NCBI GenBank assembly: GCA_947053545.1 | Contig: CAMRSY010000005.1 | Location: forward strand, 1-64,000 | Direction of reading: 5' to 3' | From: an uncultured Clostridia bacterium | GTDB lineage: Bacteria; Bacillota; Clostridia; Christensenellales; Borkfalkiaceae | DNA length: 64,000 nt | Position numbers and translations under genes: made by a program | Part shown: positions 17,646 to 26,599 of the stretch, piece after piece | Layout: each line of letters opens with the position of its first letter | Position numbering within the stretch: the first letter of the stretch is position 1 | The notes under the pieces: generated by a model | Told to the model about the DNA's origin: nothing | The model's database searches: none | The model's input: only the letters and a program-made list of their open reading frames with translations

Positions 17646-19781
17646 ATGAAATCAGTTATCGATAAAATAAACGAAAATTACGGCGACGCAGACAGGCAGC
17701 TTTTAATAAAAGCCTACCGTTACGCCGAAAAGATGCATGAAAACCAAAAGCGCGCCTCGGGCGAGCCTTATTTCACGCACCCTTGCGCCGTGGCGGAAAT
17801 TCTTATCGACCTGGGTTTGGATACGCCTACGGTCGCTGCGGCGTTTCTTCACGACGTAATCGAAGATACGGCGGCAACCGCCGACGATATCAAGCGCGAG
17901 TTCGGCAGCGAGATATATAATCTTGTTGACGGCGTAACAAAGCTTGAACAAATTAAATTTCATTCGCACGAAGAGGAAGATGCCGAAAATTTTCGTAAAA
18001 TTTTCGTGGCTATGGCAAAGGATGTACGCGTAATAATCATTAAGCTTGCCGACAGGCTGCACAATATGCGCTCGTTAAACTATCTTTCAAACGAGCGGCA
18101 GCAGCGCATAGCAAAGGAAACTCTGGGTATCTTCACGCCTCTCGCCGACAGGCTGGGTATTTCGCAGGTAAAGTGCGAGCTTGAAGATTTATGTTTGAAA
18201 TATCTCGAACCTGAAGCTTACGAATACCTAGTAAACAATATCAATCAAAAGCGCGAAGAACGTCAGATGTTCGTGGATACGGTTGTGGCGCAGCTTAAAA
18301 AAATGTTGCGCGACAACGGCATTGATGGCGAGGTTGTAGGTAGACCCAAACATTTCTATTCGATATATAAGAAGATGAAAAACAAGGGGCTTGCTCTCGA
18401 CCAGATTTACGATTTAACCGCAGTGCGCGTAATAGTGGGCGAAATAGAAAAGTGTTACGAGGTGTTGGGCATTATTCACAAAATATGGCGGCCGGTGCCC
18501 GGGCGGATTAAAGATTATATCGCAACGCCCAAGCGCAACTTATACCAGTCGTTGCACACCACGGTCGTAACCGATTTCGGGCAGTTTTTCGAAATTCAGA
18601 TACGGACGGCGGAAATGCATAAGATGGCGGAGTACGGCATTGCCGCCCACTGGAAATACAAAGAGCAGCGTACCGGAGCGGAAACCTCTTTCGACCAGCG
18701 TTTAAGCTGGATACGCGACGTTATGGACTGGCAGGGCAGTCTTGAAACGTCAAAAGAATTTATCGATTCGTTAAAAAACGATTTGTACGCCTCCGAACTT
18801 TTGGTGTTTACGCCGCAGGGCAAAGTTATTTCGTTGCCGCTGGAGGCTACGCCCGTCGATTTTGCTTACGCCATTCATTCCGAGGTAGGCAACAAGTGCG
18901 TAGGCGCAAAGGTAAACGGCAAAATAGTACCGTTAAACGGAACGCTGAAAACAGGCGACGTCGTTGAAATTTTAACCGCTTCCAATTCGAAAGGACCTTC
19001 GTGGGACTGGCTTAAATTCGTAAAGTCCGGTTCGGCAAAGGCAAAAATAAAGCAGTTCTTCAAACACGCAATGAAGGGCGAAAACGTAAAAACGGGTAAA
19101 TCAATGCTCGAAGCGGAGGCAAAGAGGCGCGGCTTTGCGCTTGCCGATCTGCTTACCGACGAAAGTTTTGCAAAGCTTTCCGAAAAGATGGTTTTCGCTT
19201 CGGTAGACGAAATGATGGCGTCGGTAGGTTACGGCGCGGTAGGCGTAAACCAGATTATTTATAAGCTTATCGATTTTTACCGCCGCGGTCAGCCGCTGCA
19301 GTTGCCTAAAACCGAGGCGGAAAAATTAAAGCATACACCGGCGGGCAGCGTTTCCGTAAAGGGGATGGAGGGGTTGCTTGTCAGGTTTGCGCATTGCTGC
19401 AATCCTGTTCCCGGCGACCCTATCGTGGGCTTTGTTTCACGCGGGCGCGGCGTTATTGTTCACCGCAAAGACTGCCCCAACTTGTCAGATTACGATAAAG
19501 ACAGAATACAACCAGCCAACTGGACTGGCGACGCCGAGCAGGGATTTTTGGCCGGTATCAAAATTATAGCCGACGACGACGCGGGCTTAACCGCGTTTAT
19601 AACCTCAGAAATATCGGCTATGCGGCTGTATATGACGCAAATCAACGGCAGGGTAGGCAAGGACGGCAAGGCGGTTTTTACCATTTCCGTCAAGCTGAAC
19701 AAGCTGTCCGACCTCGATTTGCTTATTAAACATTTAAAGCGCGACAAGCACATTATCGACGTGTACAGGACAACCAACTGA
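17646..19781 (+). CDS. relA: bifunctional (p)ppGpp synthetase/hydrolase
   Basis: A 711-residue RSH protein. The N-terminal hydrolase domain has an intact HD motif (AAFLHDVIEDT, His69-Asp70). The synthetase domain contains GRPKHFYSIYKKM and RNLYQSLHTTV. A TGS domain (LLVFTPQGKVISLP) and a C-terminal region with FAHCCNPVPGD and an ACT domain complete it. It sets the stringent-response alarmone level. Both catalytic domains look intact. It overlaps the next gene by one base. Confidence 0.95.
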   Translation: MKSVIDKINENYGDADRQLLIKAYRYAEKMHENQKRASGEPYFTHPCAVAEILIDLGLDTPTVAAAFLHDVIEDTAATADDIKREFGSEIYNLVDGVTKLEQIKFHSHEEEDAENFRKIFVAMAKDVRVIIIKLADRLHNMRSLNYLSNERQQRIAKETLGIFTPLADRLGISQVKCELEDLCLKYLEPEAYEYLVNNINQKREERQMFVDTVVAQLKKMLRDNGIDGEVVGRPKHFYSIYKKMKNKGLALDQIYDLTAVRVIVGEIEKCYEVLGIIHKIWRPVPGRIKDYIATPKRNLYQSLHTTVVTDFGQFFEIQIRTAEMHKMAEYGIAAHWKYKEQRTGAETSFDQRLSWIRDVMDWQGSLETSKEFIDSLKNDLYASELLVFTPQGKVISLPLEATPVDFAYAIHSEVGNKCVGAKVNGKIVPLNGTLKTGDVVEILTASNSKGPSWDWLKFVKSGSAKAKIKQFFKHAMKGENVKTGKSMLEAEAKRRGFALADLLTDESFAKLSEKMVFASVDEMMASVGYGAVGVNQIIYKLIDFYRRGQPLQLPKTEAEKLKHTPAGSVSVKGMEGLLVRFAHCCNPVPGDPIVGFVSRGRGVIVHRKDCPNLSDYDKDRIQPANWTGDAEQGFLAGIKIIADDDAGLTAFITSEISAMRLYMTQINGRVGKDGKAVFTISVKLNKLSDLDLLIKHLKRDKHIIDVYRTTN

Positions 19782-20383
19782 TGAAAGTACTAACCATTTT
19801 GCCCGCGGAATACGAAAGCAACTCTTACGCGGTAAGTCAAGACGGCAAAAACTGCGTTTTGATTGACTGCGGAAATGCACGGGTTCTTGAAAAATGCAGT
19901 GACGCGGGACTAGCCGTTAAAGCGGTTTTATTGACGCACGGTCATCTTGACCACGTTGCCGGCTGTTCAGAATTGCAGCGTAAAGGCGCCGAAATATATT
20001 GCGGCGCAGACGAAGAAAATTTTATTTTTTCCGAAGAAAACAAGTCGATTTTCGGCGTAAATCCACCTGCATTTAAAATTGACGGAACTTTGAAAGACGG
20101 AGAAGAAATAAATTTATGCGGTTTGACCGTAAAAGTAATCGCTACTCCGGGGCATACGGCGGGCGGCGTATGCTATTTAATTGAAAATTATCTTTTTACC
20201 GGGGATACTCTTTTTAGCGGCAGCGTGGGCAGATTCGATTTCCCTACTGGCGACGGTGGGCAGCTTATAAAATCGGTAAAAAAGCTTTACGGTTTAAACG
20301 GCGATTATACCGTTTACTGCGGCCACGGCGAATCAACCACTCTTCAGCGCGAACGCGTTAGCAATGCGTTTGTAAAGGCGTAA
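19781..20383 (+). CDS. metallo-beta-lactamase fold hydrolase
   Basis: A 200-residue protein of the glyoxalase II/YcbL group. The zinc motif THGHLDH is at 52-58, with TPGHTAGG and FTGDTLF (metal-bridging Asp) and a C-terminal GHGE further on. The substrate is probably a thioester of the S-lactoylglutathione type, but this is unproven. A small MBL gene after relA is common in Clostridia. It is coupled to relA through TGATG. Confidence 0.85.
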   Translation: MKVLTILPAEYESNSYAVSQDGKNCVLIDCGNARVLEKCSDAGLAVKAVLLTHGHLDHVAGCSELQRKGAEIYCGADEENFIFSEENKSIFGVNPPAFKIDGTLKDGEEINLCGLTVKVIATPGHTAGGVCYLIENYLFTGDTLFSGSVGRFDFPTGDGGQLIKSVKKLYGLNGDYTVYCGHGESTTLQRERVSNAFVKA

Positions 20384-20393
20384 CTGATTTATT

Positions 20394-21758
20394 ATGTTAA
20401 ATACCAACACCGAATATCTGCGCCCCGAAATAATGGACGTTATCCGCCTGTTCGATGCGGAAAACGACGACGTTACCCATTACTTTTCGTACGGCGCTAA
20501 CGAATATTACAACTGCATAGAGTACGGCGGAGAGTTTTACGATTTTACAGATACGCGCAAAACCGAAAATCAATTAGAATTTAAGCGGTTTGCAAAGCGC
20601 TATGCAAAACTAGCCGTTTATAAAGTGTTGTCAAAGTCAAAGGGAATAAATTTTCCTTACGGCGCGCTTACGGGTATCCGCCCTACTAAACTGGCGTATA
20701 CGGAAACCGCGGCGGGCGGCGACTATAAAAAACTGTTTGAGGAGTGTAAAGTTTCGCCGGATAACATAAGCCATATCGAGCGTATTTTAAATGTTCAAAA
20801 GCCTTTTTACGAAAACCGAGGAGGGCAGAATTTGTTTGTAAGTTTGCCGTTCTGTCCTACTAAATGCGAGTACTGTTCGTTTATTACGGCGCCTATATCT
20901 TCCACGCGTCAATACGTTGACGGCTACGTAACGTGCGTAGAAAAAGAAATTGAAAGCGTAAAGCCGTTACTGACAAACATAAAAAGCGTTTATATCGGCG
21001 GCGGCACTCCGTTTTCAATAAATGAAAAGCAATTAGGCCGCATATATGCCGCAATCAACGCGTTAAACCTTAAAAAATGCGAGTATACTGTAGAGGCGGG
21101 ACGACCTGACACGTTTACAGAAGAAAAGCTTAAACTTACCAAAGATTTCGGGGTTACAAGGATATGTATAAATCCCCAGTCCTTCAAAGACGAAACGCTT
21201 GTAAAAATAGGCAGAAGGCACACTTGCGCCGATATATACACGGCGTTTGAAATGTCGGAAAAATACGGTTTCGATATCAATATCGATTTAATAGCCGGGC
21301 TAACCGGCGAAACGCTTACCGACTTTGAAAATTCGCTTAAACGGGCGGTCGAACTCAATCCCGCAAACATTACCGTTCATACGCTGTCGCTTAAATCTGG
21401 CGCGCGGTTAAAGGAAAACTGCAACAGGTTAGTAATAGACGACATAGGAGCAATGCTTAACCTTTCAAGGCAAATGCTTTCCGCCGCGGGTTACGAACCT
21501 TATTATATGTACTGGCAGAAATATCAGGCGGGCGGGCACGAAAACTGCGGCTGGGCAAAGCGCGGCAAAGAGTGCGTATACAATATCGACGTTATGGAAG
21601 AAATTGCCGACAACATTGCGGTAGGCGCAAACGCAATATCCAAGCGGATTTTCGCGGACGGCGAAAGAATCGAAAGGTACGCTTCGCCCAAAGATATTCC
21701 TACCTATATTGCGAAAACGGAAAAAATAATCGAAGAAAGAAATAAGCTGTTTAATTAA
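20394..21758 (+). CDS. hemZ: coproporphyrinogen dehydrogenase-like radical SAM protein HemZ
   Basis: A 454-residue radical-SAM protein. The cluster motif CPTKCEYC is at 154-161 and is preceded by a domain of about 150 residues typical of HemZ rather than HemN. GGGTP and the TVEAGRPDTFTEEKL segment follow. It is annotated as oxygen-independent coproporphyrinogen III oxidase, though heme synthesis is not otherwise shown in this window and related proteins have other substrates. It follows the MBL gene by 10 nt. Confidence 0.82.
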   Translation: MLNTNTEYLRPEIMDVIRLFDAENDDVTHYFSYGANEYYNCIEYGGEFYDFTDTRKTENQLEFKRFAKRYAKLAVYKVLSKSKGINFPYGALTGIRPTKLAYTETAAGGDYKKLFEECKVSPDNISHIERILNVQKPFYENRGGQNLFVSLPFCPTKCEYCSFITAPISSTRQYVDGYVTCVEKEIESVKPLLTNIKSVYIGGGTPFSINEKQLGRIYAAINALNLKKCEYTVEAGRPDTFTEEKLKLTKDFGVTRICINPQSFKDETLVKIGRRHTCADIYTAFEMSEKYGFDINIDLIAGLTGETLTDFENSLKRAVELNPANITVHTLSLKSGARLKENCNRLVIDDIGAMLNLSRQMLSAAGYEPYYMYWQKYQAGGHENCGWAKRGKECVYNIDVMEEIADNIAVGANAISKRIFADGERIERYASPKDIPTYIAKTEKIIEERNKLFN

Positions 21759-21834
21759 TATTTGCGTCGGCGACAGTTATTAACTATAATTACGCAAATT
21801 TAAATATATTTAAAGAAAATATTTTATAAATCGT

Positions 21835-21863
21835 TTGCTATTTTTATCCAACTGTGTTAAAAT
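21835..21863 (+). promoter_or_regulatory. promoter of rpsO
   Basis: TTGCTA (21835-21840), a 17-bp spacer and an extended -10 TGTTAAAAT (hexamer 21858-21863) give a start near 21870. Confidence 0.7.
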
Positions 21864-21869
21864 ACCTTT

Positions 21870-21953
21870 GTTACGGCTACAAGGCGGTGCGAATACTCTA
21901 CGCCCGAAACTTTGTGGCACGCAAATAAAGTTCCATATGGAGGATAAATTAAA
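21870..21953 (+). promoter_or_regulatory. rpsO leader, possible S15 autoregulatory RNA
   Basis: The 84-nt leader contains paired segments such as AACTTT and AAAGTT close to the ribosome site GGAGG. Ribosomal protein S15 often represses its own mRNA through such leaders, but I cannot match it to a defined S15 leader class, so this is inference from position. Confidence 0.35.
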
Positions 21954-22208
21954 ATGGACAAGCAGGAAGTTATTGCAAAATACGCAACCAAAGAAGGCGA
22001 CACGGGTTCCCCCGAGGTGCAAATCGCACTTTTAACAGAGAGAATCAATCATCTTAACGAGCATTTGAAGGAGCACATACACGACAATCATTCGCGTCGC
22101 GGGCTTTTGAAAATGGTAGGTCGCCGCCGCGGTCTTTTAGATTATTTAAAGTCGAAAGATATCGAAAGATACCGTGCAATCGTTGCGGCTTTGGGTTTAA
22201 GAAAGTAA
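21954..22208 (+). CDS. rpsO: 30S ribosomal protein S15
   Basis: An 84-residue protein with the full S15 signature: [35 protein letters not shown] and [11 protein letters not shown]. It binds 16S rRNA in the platform of the small subunit. It is slightly shorter than the usual 88-89 residues. The neighbour is pnp, the standard rpsO-pnp order. Confidence 0.97.
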   Translation: MDKQEVIAKYATKEGDTGSPEVQIALLTERINHLNEHLKEHIHDNHSRRGLLKMVGRRRGLLDYLKSKDIERYRAIVAALGLRK

Positions 22209-22214
22209 ATTTGA

Positions 22215-22250
22215 AAGAGAGCGGGCAGATTTTTAATTGCGCGCTCTTTT
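22215..22250 (+). terminator. weak terminator between rpsO and pnp
   Basis: AAGAGAGCG (22215-22223) pairs with CGCTCTTTT (22242-22250), with one G-T pair and a long loop. Partial termination is likely. Confidence 0.45.
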
Positions 22251-22317
22251 CCGTATATAAAGCCCCGGGGCGGCGCCTTACGGGTTAGAAGAAAAGAAGA
22301 TAAAAGGAGTAGTAAAA

Positions 22318-24411
22318 ATGGCAAATTATAAAGAATTTAAATTTACCGTAGGCGGAAGAGAAATAACCGTTGAAACGGGTAAGTATGCCGAACAGGCTAA
22401 CGGCGCGTGTGTGGTGCGTTGCGGCGAAACGGCTGTAATGGTATCCGTGTGTATGTCGGCAACGCCGAGGGACGGAATGGATTTCTTCCCTCTTCAGGTC
22501 GACTACGAAGAAAAAATGTATTCGGTGGGGAAAATTCCCGGCGGGTTTAAAAAGCGCGAGGGCAGGGCTAGTGACAAGGCGATTTTAACGGCAAGGCTTA
22601 TTGACAGACCTCTGCGCCCTCTCTTCCCCAAGGGACTTTTTAACGACGTTGTGGTAATAGCCCAGGCTATTTCCGTTGAGCCCGATATTCAGCCCGAACC
22701 CCTTGCAATGATAGGTTCGTCGGTTGCAATCGCAATTTCCGATATCCCCTGGGCGGGACCTACCGGCTCGGTAGTTGTCGGAATGGTAGACGGAAAGTAC
22801 GTTATCAACCCCGATTTGGCTCAGCGCGGCGCAAGCGCTATCCACCTCAATCTTGCCGGCACTAAAGACGCGATTCTTATGATTGAAGCGGGCGCAAACG
22901 AGGTTACCAACGAAGAGATGGTCGGCGCCATAATGTACGGACATAACGAAATTAAAAAGATTTGCGAGTATATCGAGGGTACAATCGTTCCCGCAGTGGG
23001 CAAGAAGAAGCTTGAAATCGAGCTGTACCATATTCCCGAGGAGTTGGACAAAGAGGTTCGAGCTTATGCGGGTGCCAAGGTCGACTGGGCTATCGAAACT
23101 TTCGACAGACAGGAAAGAGAGGTAAGGCAGGCACAGGTTGAAGAGGAAACTTTGGAGCACTTCGCCGAAATCTACCCCGACAACAAGAGGGAAATAAAGG
23201 ACAGCCTTTACTACCTTACAAAGGAAAAGGTACGCGCGAAAATATTCGACAAGGGTATCCGCCCCGACGGCAGAGGTTTAAAGGACGTGCGCCCCATTTG
23301 GTGCGAAAAGCACATTCTTCCCCGCGCCCACGGTTCGGCAATATTTACAAGGGGACAGACCCAGACTATGACTACCTGCACGCTTGGTATGATGAGCGAC
23401 GTGCAGAAACTTGAAGGGCTGGATGAAGAAACGTATAAAAGGTATATGCACCACTATAATTTCCCCGGTTACTGCACGGGCGAAGCAAAGGCGCTCCGTT
23501 CCCCCGGCAGGCGCGAAATAGGGCACGGCGCACTTGCAGAGCGCGCGCTTGTACCCGTGCTTCCTACCGAGGACGAGTTTCCCTACGCAATAAGGGTTGT
23601 AAACGATATCCTTTCATCCAACGGCTCTTCCTCAATGGCTTCCGTCTGCGGCTCCACAATGGCGCTTATGGACGCGGGCGTACCTATCAGCGCACCCGTT
23701 GCAGGCGTGGCTATGGGGCTTATCAAAAATCAGGAAACTGGCGAATTTCGCGTTATGACGGATATTCAGGGCTTGGAAGATTTCCTCGGCGATATGGACT
23801 TTAAGGTTGCGGGCACCACAAAGGGCATAACCGCAATTCAGATGGATATTAAAATCAAAGGCATTTCCGAAGAGATTATGCACACGGCAATCAATCAGGC
23901 AAACGAGGGCAGACAGGTAATTTTGGCTAAAATGCTCGAATGCGTTCCCGAGGTTGCTCCCCAGCTTTCAGTCTATGCTCCCAAGATTATCAGTTTTGAA
24001 ATCAATCCCGACAAAATAGGCGACGTTATCGGCAAGCAGGGCTGCGTAATCAAAAAGATTATGGAAGAAACGGGCACGGAAATAGAGTTTAACGACGACG
24101 ACAGCGGTAGGGGCTATATCTCTGCGGTAGGTCCTATCGAGAATGCGGAAAGGGCAAAGGCGATTATTCTTTCAATCGCTCACGACCCCGAGGTTGGCGA
24201 TATGTTTGTGGGAACTGTAGTTCGCGTAATTCCTATCGGCGCGTTCGTAGAGTTTGCGCCCGGCAAAGACGGTATGATTCACATTTCCAAGCTTTCAAGC
24301 AAGCGCGTTGAAAAGGTTGAGGACGTTGTAAATATCGGCGACACCGTAAAAGTGGAAATAATTAAAATAAGCGATAAGGGCGTAGATTTCCGTCTTTTGG
24401 AAAAGCTTTAA
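22318..24411 (+). CDS. pnp: polyribonucleotide nucleotidyltransferase
   Basis: A 697-residue 3'-5' phosphorolytic exoribonuclease. Two RNase PH domains (about 1-215 and 310-540) flank a helical linker. A KH domain (GDVIGKQGCVIKKIMEETG) and a C-terminal S1 domain (VGTVVRVIPIGAFVEFAPG) bind RNA. It degrades mRNA, usually together with other degradosome proteins. The start follows AAAGGAG. Confidence 0.97.
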   Translation: MANYKEFKFTVGGREITVETGKYAEQANGACVVRCGETAVMVSVCMSATPRDGMDFFPLQVDYEEKMYSVGKIPGGFKKREGRASDKAILTARLIDRPLRPLFPKGLFNDVVVIAQAISVEPDIQPEPLAMIGSSVAIAISDIPWAGPTGSVVVGMVDGKYVINPDLAQRGASAIHLNLAGTKDAILMIEAGANEVTNEEMVGAIMYGHNEIKKICEYIEGTIVPAVGKKKLEIELYHIPEELDKEVRAYAGAKVDWAIETFDRQEREVRQAQVEEETLEHFAEIYPDNKREIKDSLYYLTKEKVRAKIFDKGIRPDGRGLKDVRPIWCEKHILPRAHGSAIFTRGQTQTMTTCTLGMMSDVQKLEGLDEETYKRYMHHYNFPGYCTGEAKALRSPGRREIGHGALAERALVPVLPTEDEFPYAIRVVNDILSSNGSSSMASVCGSTMALMDAGVPISAPVAGVAMGLIKNQETGEFRVMTDIQGLEDFLGDMDFKVAGTTKGITAIQMDIKIKGISEEIMHTAINQANEGRQVILAKMLECVPEVAPQLSVYAPKIISFEINPDKIGDVIGKQGCVIKKIMEETGTEIEFNDDDSGRGYISAVGPIENAERAKAIILSIAHDPEVGDMFVGTVVRVIPIGAFVEFAPGKDGMIHISKLSSKRVEKVEDVVNIGDTVKVEIIKISDKGVDFRLLEKL

Positions 24412-24440
24412 TTTAAAACTTAAAACTTGTAAAAGTATAG

Positions 24441-24617
24441 CGCGCCGCGCGGCAAATAGTCGTCGCCAAAAAGAAGGGCGGCACAGTTGTAGTAAATAGC
24501 GACGACCCCGAAACGAGGCGCAGGCTGAACAGGCCCGACGAAATGCTGGAAGAGCTGTTAAACCGCGACGACGGAGGTTTTTCCGCTCACGTTTATATAA
24601 ACGACGACGGAATTTAA
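24441..24617 (+). pseudogene. coding remnant without a start codon
   Basis: A 58-codon open stretch begins after an in-frame TAG at 24438 and ends at TAA 24615-24617. It reads IVVAKKKGGTVVVNSDD, then LNRPDEMLEELLNRDDGG and FSAHVYINDDGI. Codon choice matches nearby genes, but the only ATG is at 24543, deep inside. It looks like the 3' end of a gene that lost its 5' part, only 30 nt after pnp. I do not recognise the family. No other gene is seen in 24412-24691. Confidence 0.5.
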
Positions 24618-24643
24618 TTTAAAAATAAATAGCGGCTAAGGTA

Positions 24644-24679
24644 AACGCTCCCTCGCAACGAAAGTTGCGAGGGAGCGTT
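24644..24679. terminator. 16-bp hairpin with GAAA loop between pnp side and amidase
   Basis: A perfect stem, AACGCTCCCTCGCAAC (24644-24659) with its complement (24664-24679), capped by GAAA. On the plus strand it is followed by TAATTTATTCTTTTT. It can serve both converging units. Confidence 0.8.
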
Positions 24680-24691
24680 AATTTATTCTTT

Positions 24692-25396
24692 TTAATTATT
24701 CTGAGCAAAAAAGCTTACCGCGCCTTTAAATATGGCGTAAGCAACCGCGCGCTGATAGCTTTCGTCGTTTAAAAGTTTGTCTTCTTCCGCGTTCGATAAA
24801 AATCCGCACTCCACGATAACCGAAGGGCTTTGCGTGCATTTAAGCATATAGTAATCGCCGTACATTGCGCCGGTCGGCTTTTTGCATTGCGGCAAAGCGT
24901 TAAGTTCGCTTTGAATTTTGTTTGCGAGCGCGCCGCTGGCTGCGCTCGATTTTTCAAAAAAGACTATGCCGCCGCGTTTCGAAGGGAGGGGGCAGAAATT
25001 CTGGTGCACCGAAATTACCATATCCGCGTTGCAGTTTTCTATAATTTCCTTGCGCTTTTTCATGTCGCGCATTTTAAATCCCTTCGAGGTGTCGCCGTAA
25101 AGTCCGGCTTCGTTGGTTCTGGTCATAACGCAGTTAAAACCCGCGGCGTTAAACTGTCCCTTCAAAAATCGGGCTATGGCAAGGTTAATGTCCGCTTCGT
25201 CCGTTTTCGTGCCTATTCCCTGCACGCCGTTGTCAATGCCGCCGTGGCCTGCGTCTATAACAACCGTAGGCATATTAGGGTTTACGGCAGACGCCTGTTT
25301 AACGGCAAACCCCGCGCATATGCCAATGCATATTCCCATAGCTATTACGGCGGTTAAAGCTATCAAAAAATTTTTTTTAAAAAATAAGGTTTTCAC
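24692..25396 (-). CDS. cwlD: N-acetylmuramoyl-L-alanine amidase, CwlD-like
   Basis: A 234-residue zinc amidase (Amidase_3). After an N-terminal membrane anchor come VVIDAGHGGIDNG (zinc His), a Glu in the DEADINLAIA segment, ISVHQNFC (zinc His), and VIVECGFLSNAEEDKLL (catalytic Glu). Size and motifs match CwlD, which removes stem peptides so that muramic-lactam can form in the spore cortex. Given the sporulation genes nearby, CwlD is likely, though other amidases share the fold. It starts with GTG. Confidence 0.82.
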   Translation of the reverse strand: MKTLFFKKNFLIALTAVIAMGICIGICAGFAVKQASAVNPNMPTVVIDAGHGGIDNGVQGIGTKTDEADINLAIARFLKGQFNAAGFNCVMTRTNEAGLYGDTSKGFKMRDMKKRKEIIENCNADMVISVHQNFCPLPSKRGGIVFFEKSSAASGALANKIQSELNALPQCKKPTGAMYGDYYMLKCTQSPSVIVECGFLSNAEEDKLLNDESYQRAVAYAIFKGAVSFFAQNN

Positions 25397-25415
25397 GCTA
25401 TATACTATTGAAAAG

Positions 25416-25444
25416 TTGATTTTTTTATACCTGAGTGCTATAAT
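25416..25444 (+). promoter_or_regulatory. promoter of the mrnC-rlmB-sigH unit
   Basis: TTGATT (25416-25421), a 17-bp spacer and a perfect TATAAT (25439-25444) predict a start near 25451, divergent from the amidase gene. Confidence 0.75.
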
Positions 25445-25481
25445 TGTAAACGGAATAATTTGTAATTAAGTTGCGGTGTGT

Positions 25482-25880
25482 ATGGTGTTTGACCTTTTTA
25501 GTAAAATAAGCCCCGAAAGCGCGCGGCAGATAAGCCCCGTTACGCTGGCGTTTGTCGGCGACGCGGTTTATACGCTATATGTGCGCGAACGCGAGGTTCT
25601 GCGTTGCGAAGGTAAGCTTAGCGACCTGCAAAAGCGCAGTACGGCGGCGGTTTCGGCCAAGGGGCAAAGCGATTTGCTTTTGAAAATAGAGGGGATGTTC
25701 ACCCCTGAAGAGGAAGAAATTTACCACCGCGGACGCAACGCCAAAAAGAGCACTAAAAGCAAAAACGCGTCGGTTGCAGACTATAACCGTTCAACAGGAT
25801 TCGAGGCGGTTTTAGGATATCTGTACGTCACGGGGCAGTATGCAAGAATAGCGCAGCTTGCAGAGGGTGGAAATAAATGA
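25482..25880 (+). CDS. mrnC: Mini-ribonuclease 3
   Basis: A 132-residue RNase III-type catalytic domain without a double-stranded RNA-binding domain. LAFVGDAVYTLYVRE carries the catalytic Asp, and NRSTGFEAVLGYLYV carries the catalytic Glu. In Bacillus subtilis it matures 23S rRNA. A GTG two codons earlier (25476) is an alternative start; neither has a clear ribosome site. It overlaps rlmB by 4 nt (ATGA). Confidence 0.9.
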   Translation: MVFDLFSKISPESARQISPVTLAFVGDAVYTLYVREREVLRCEGKLSDLQKRSTAAVSAKGQSDLLLKIEGMFTPEEEEIYHRGRNAKKSTKSKNASVADYNRSTGFEAVLGYLYVTGQYARIAQLAEGGNK

Positions 25881-26599
25881 AAACAGAAGGCAGAAACGCC
25901 GTTACCGAGCTATTGAAAACAGATAAGACAATTGAAAAAATTCTTATGGAAAAAAACGCTCAGGGCAGTTTGGGAAGAATTTTCGCCATGGCGCGGGAAA
26001 AGGGCGTGCGCGTTCAGTTTGTCGATAAAAGAGTGCTGGACAAAGAGAGCGAAAGCGGCAGACATCAGGGCTGTATCGCCTTTTCTTCCGACTATAAATA
26101 TTGTTCGTTGGACGATATTATGGGGTCAAAGGGCGAAAACGGCGGTTTTGTTATACTGTGCGACTGTATCGAGGACGTGCACAATTTGGGTTCGATAATA
26201 AGGGTTGCCGAATGCGCAGGAGCAGACGGAGTAGTTATTCAGTCTACGAATTCGGCAAGCGTAACGGAAGCCGTTGTGCGTATATCGGCGGGCGCGGCAA
26301 ATCACGTAAAAGTGGCTAAAGTAAATTCGCTAAACCGCGCGGTAGACGAACTGAAAAAAAACGGATACTGGCTGTACGCTCTCGAGGCGGATGGCGAAGA
26401 TATTTACAGGGCGGATTTCAGAGGGAACGTTGCGCTGGTAATCGGCGGCGAGGACAGCGGAGTTAAAAAACTCACGCGAGAAAAATGCGATTTCGCAGTG
26501 TCGCTTCCAATGCACGGAAAAGTAAATTCGTTAAACGCTTCGGTTGCGCTGGGCATAGCCGCATACGAGGTTTTAAGATACAGGCGGGTCAAATGCTGA
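25877..26599 (+). CDS. rlmB: 23S rRNA 2'-O-methyltransferase RlmB (TrmH/SpoU family)
   Basis: A 240-residue protein with a small N-terminal substrate-binding domain (EGRNAVTELL) and the SPOUT knot: DCIEDVHNLGSIIRVAECAG, LVIGGEDSGV and LPMHGKVNSLNASVALGIA. It methylates G2251 of 23S rRNA in its best-known member. It lies between mrnC and sigH as in Bacillus, but the rae1/yacP gene usually found after it is absent. Confidence 0.9.
   Translation: MKTEGRNAVTELLKTDKTIEKILMEKNAQGSLGRIFAMAREKGVRVQFVDKRVLDKESESGRHQGCIAFSSDYKYCSLDDIMGSKGENGGFVILCDCIEDVHNLGSIIRVAECAGADGVVIQSTNSASVTEAVVRISAGAANHVKVAKVNSLNRAVDELKKNGYWLYALEADGEDIYRADFRGNVALVIGGEDSGVKKLTREKCDFAVSLPMHGKVNSLNASVALGIAAYEVLRYRRVKC

Noticed and set aside
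21760..21799. Hairpin ATTTGCGT/ACGCAAAT after hemZ as a terminator
   Set aside because: The loop is 24 nt and no T run follows; termination there is doubtful.
22585..23160. A 191-codon frame antisense to pnp
   Set aside because: It lies wholly inside pnp, has no ribosome site or recognisable domain, and is explained by codon bias.
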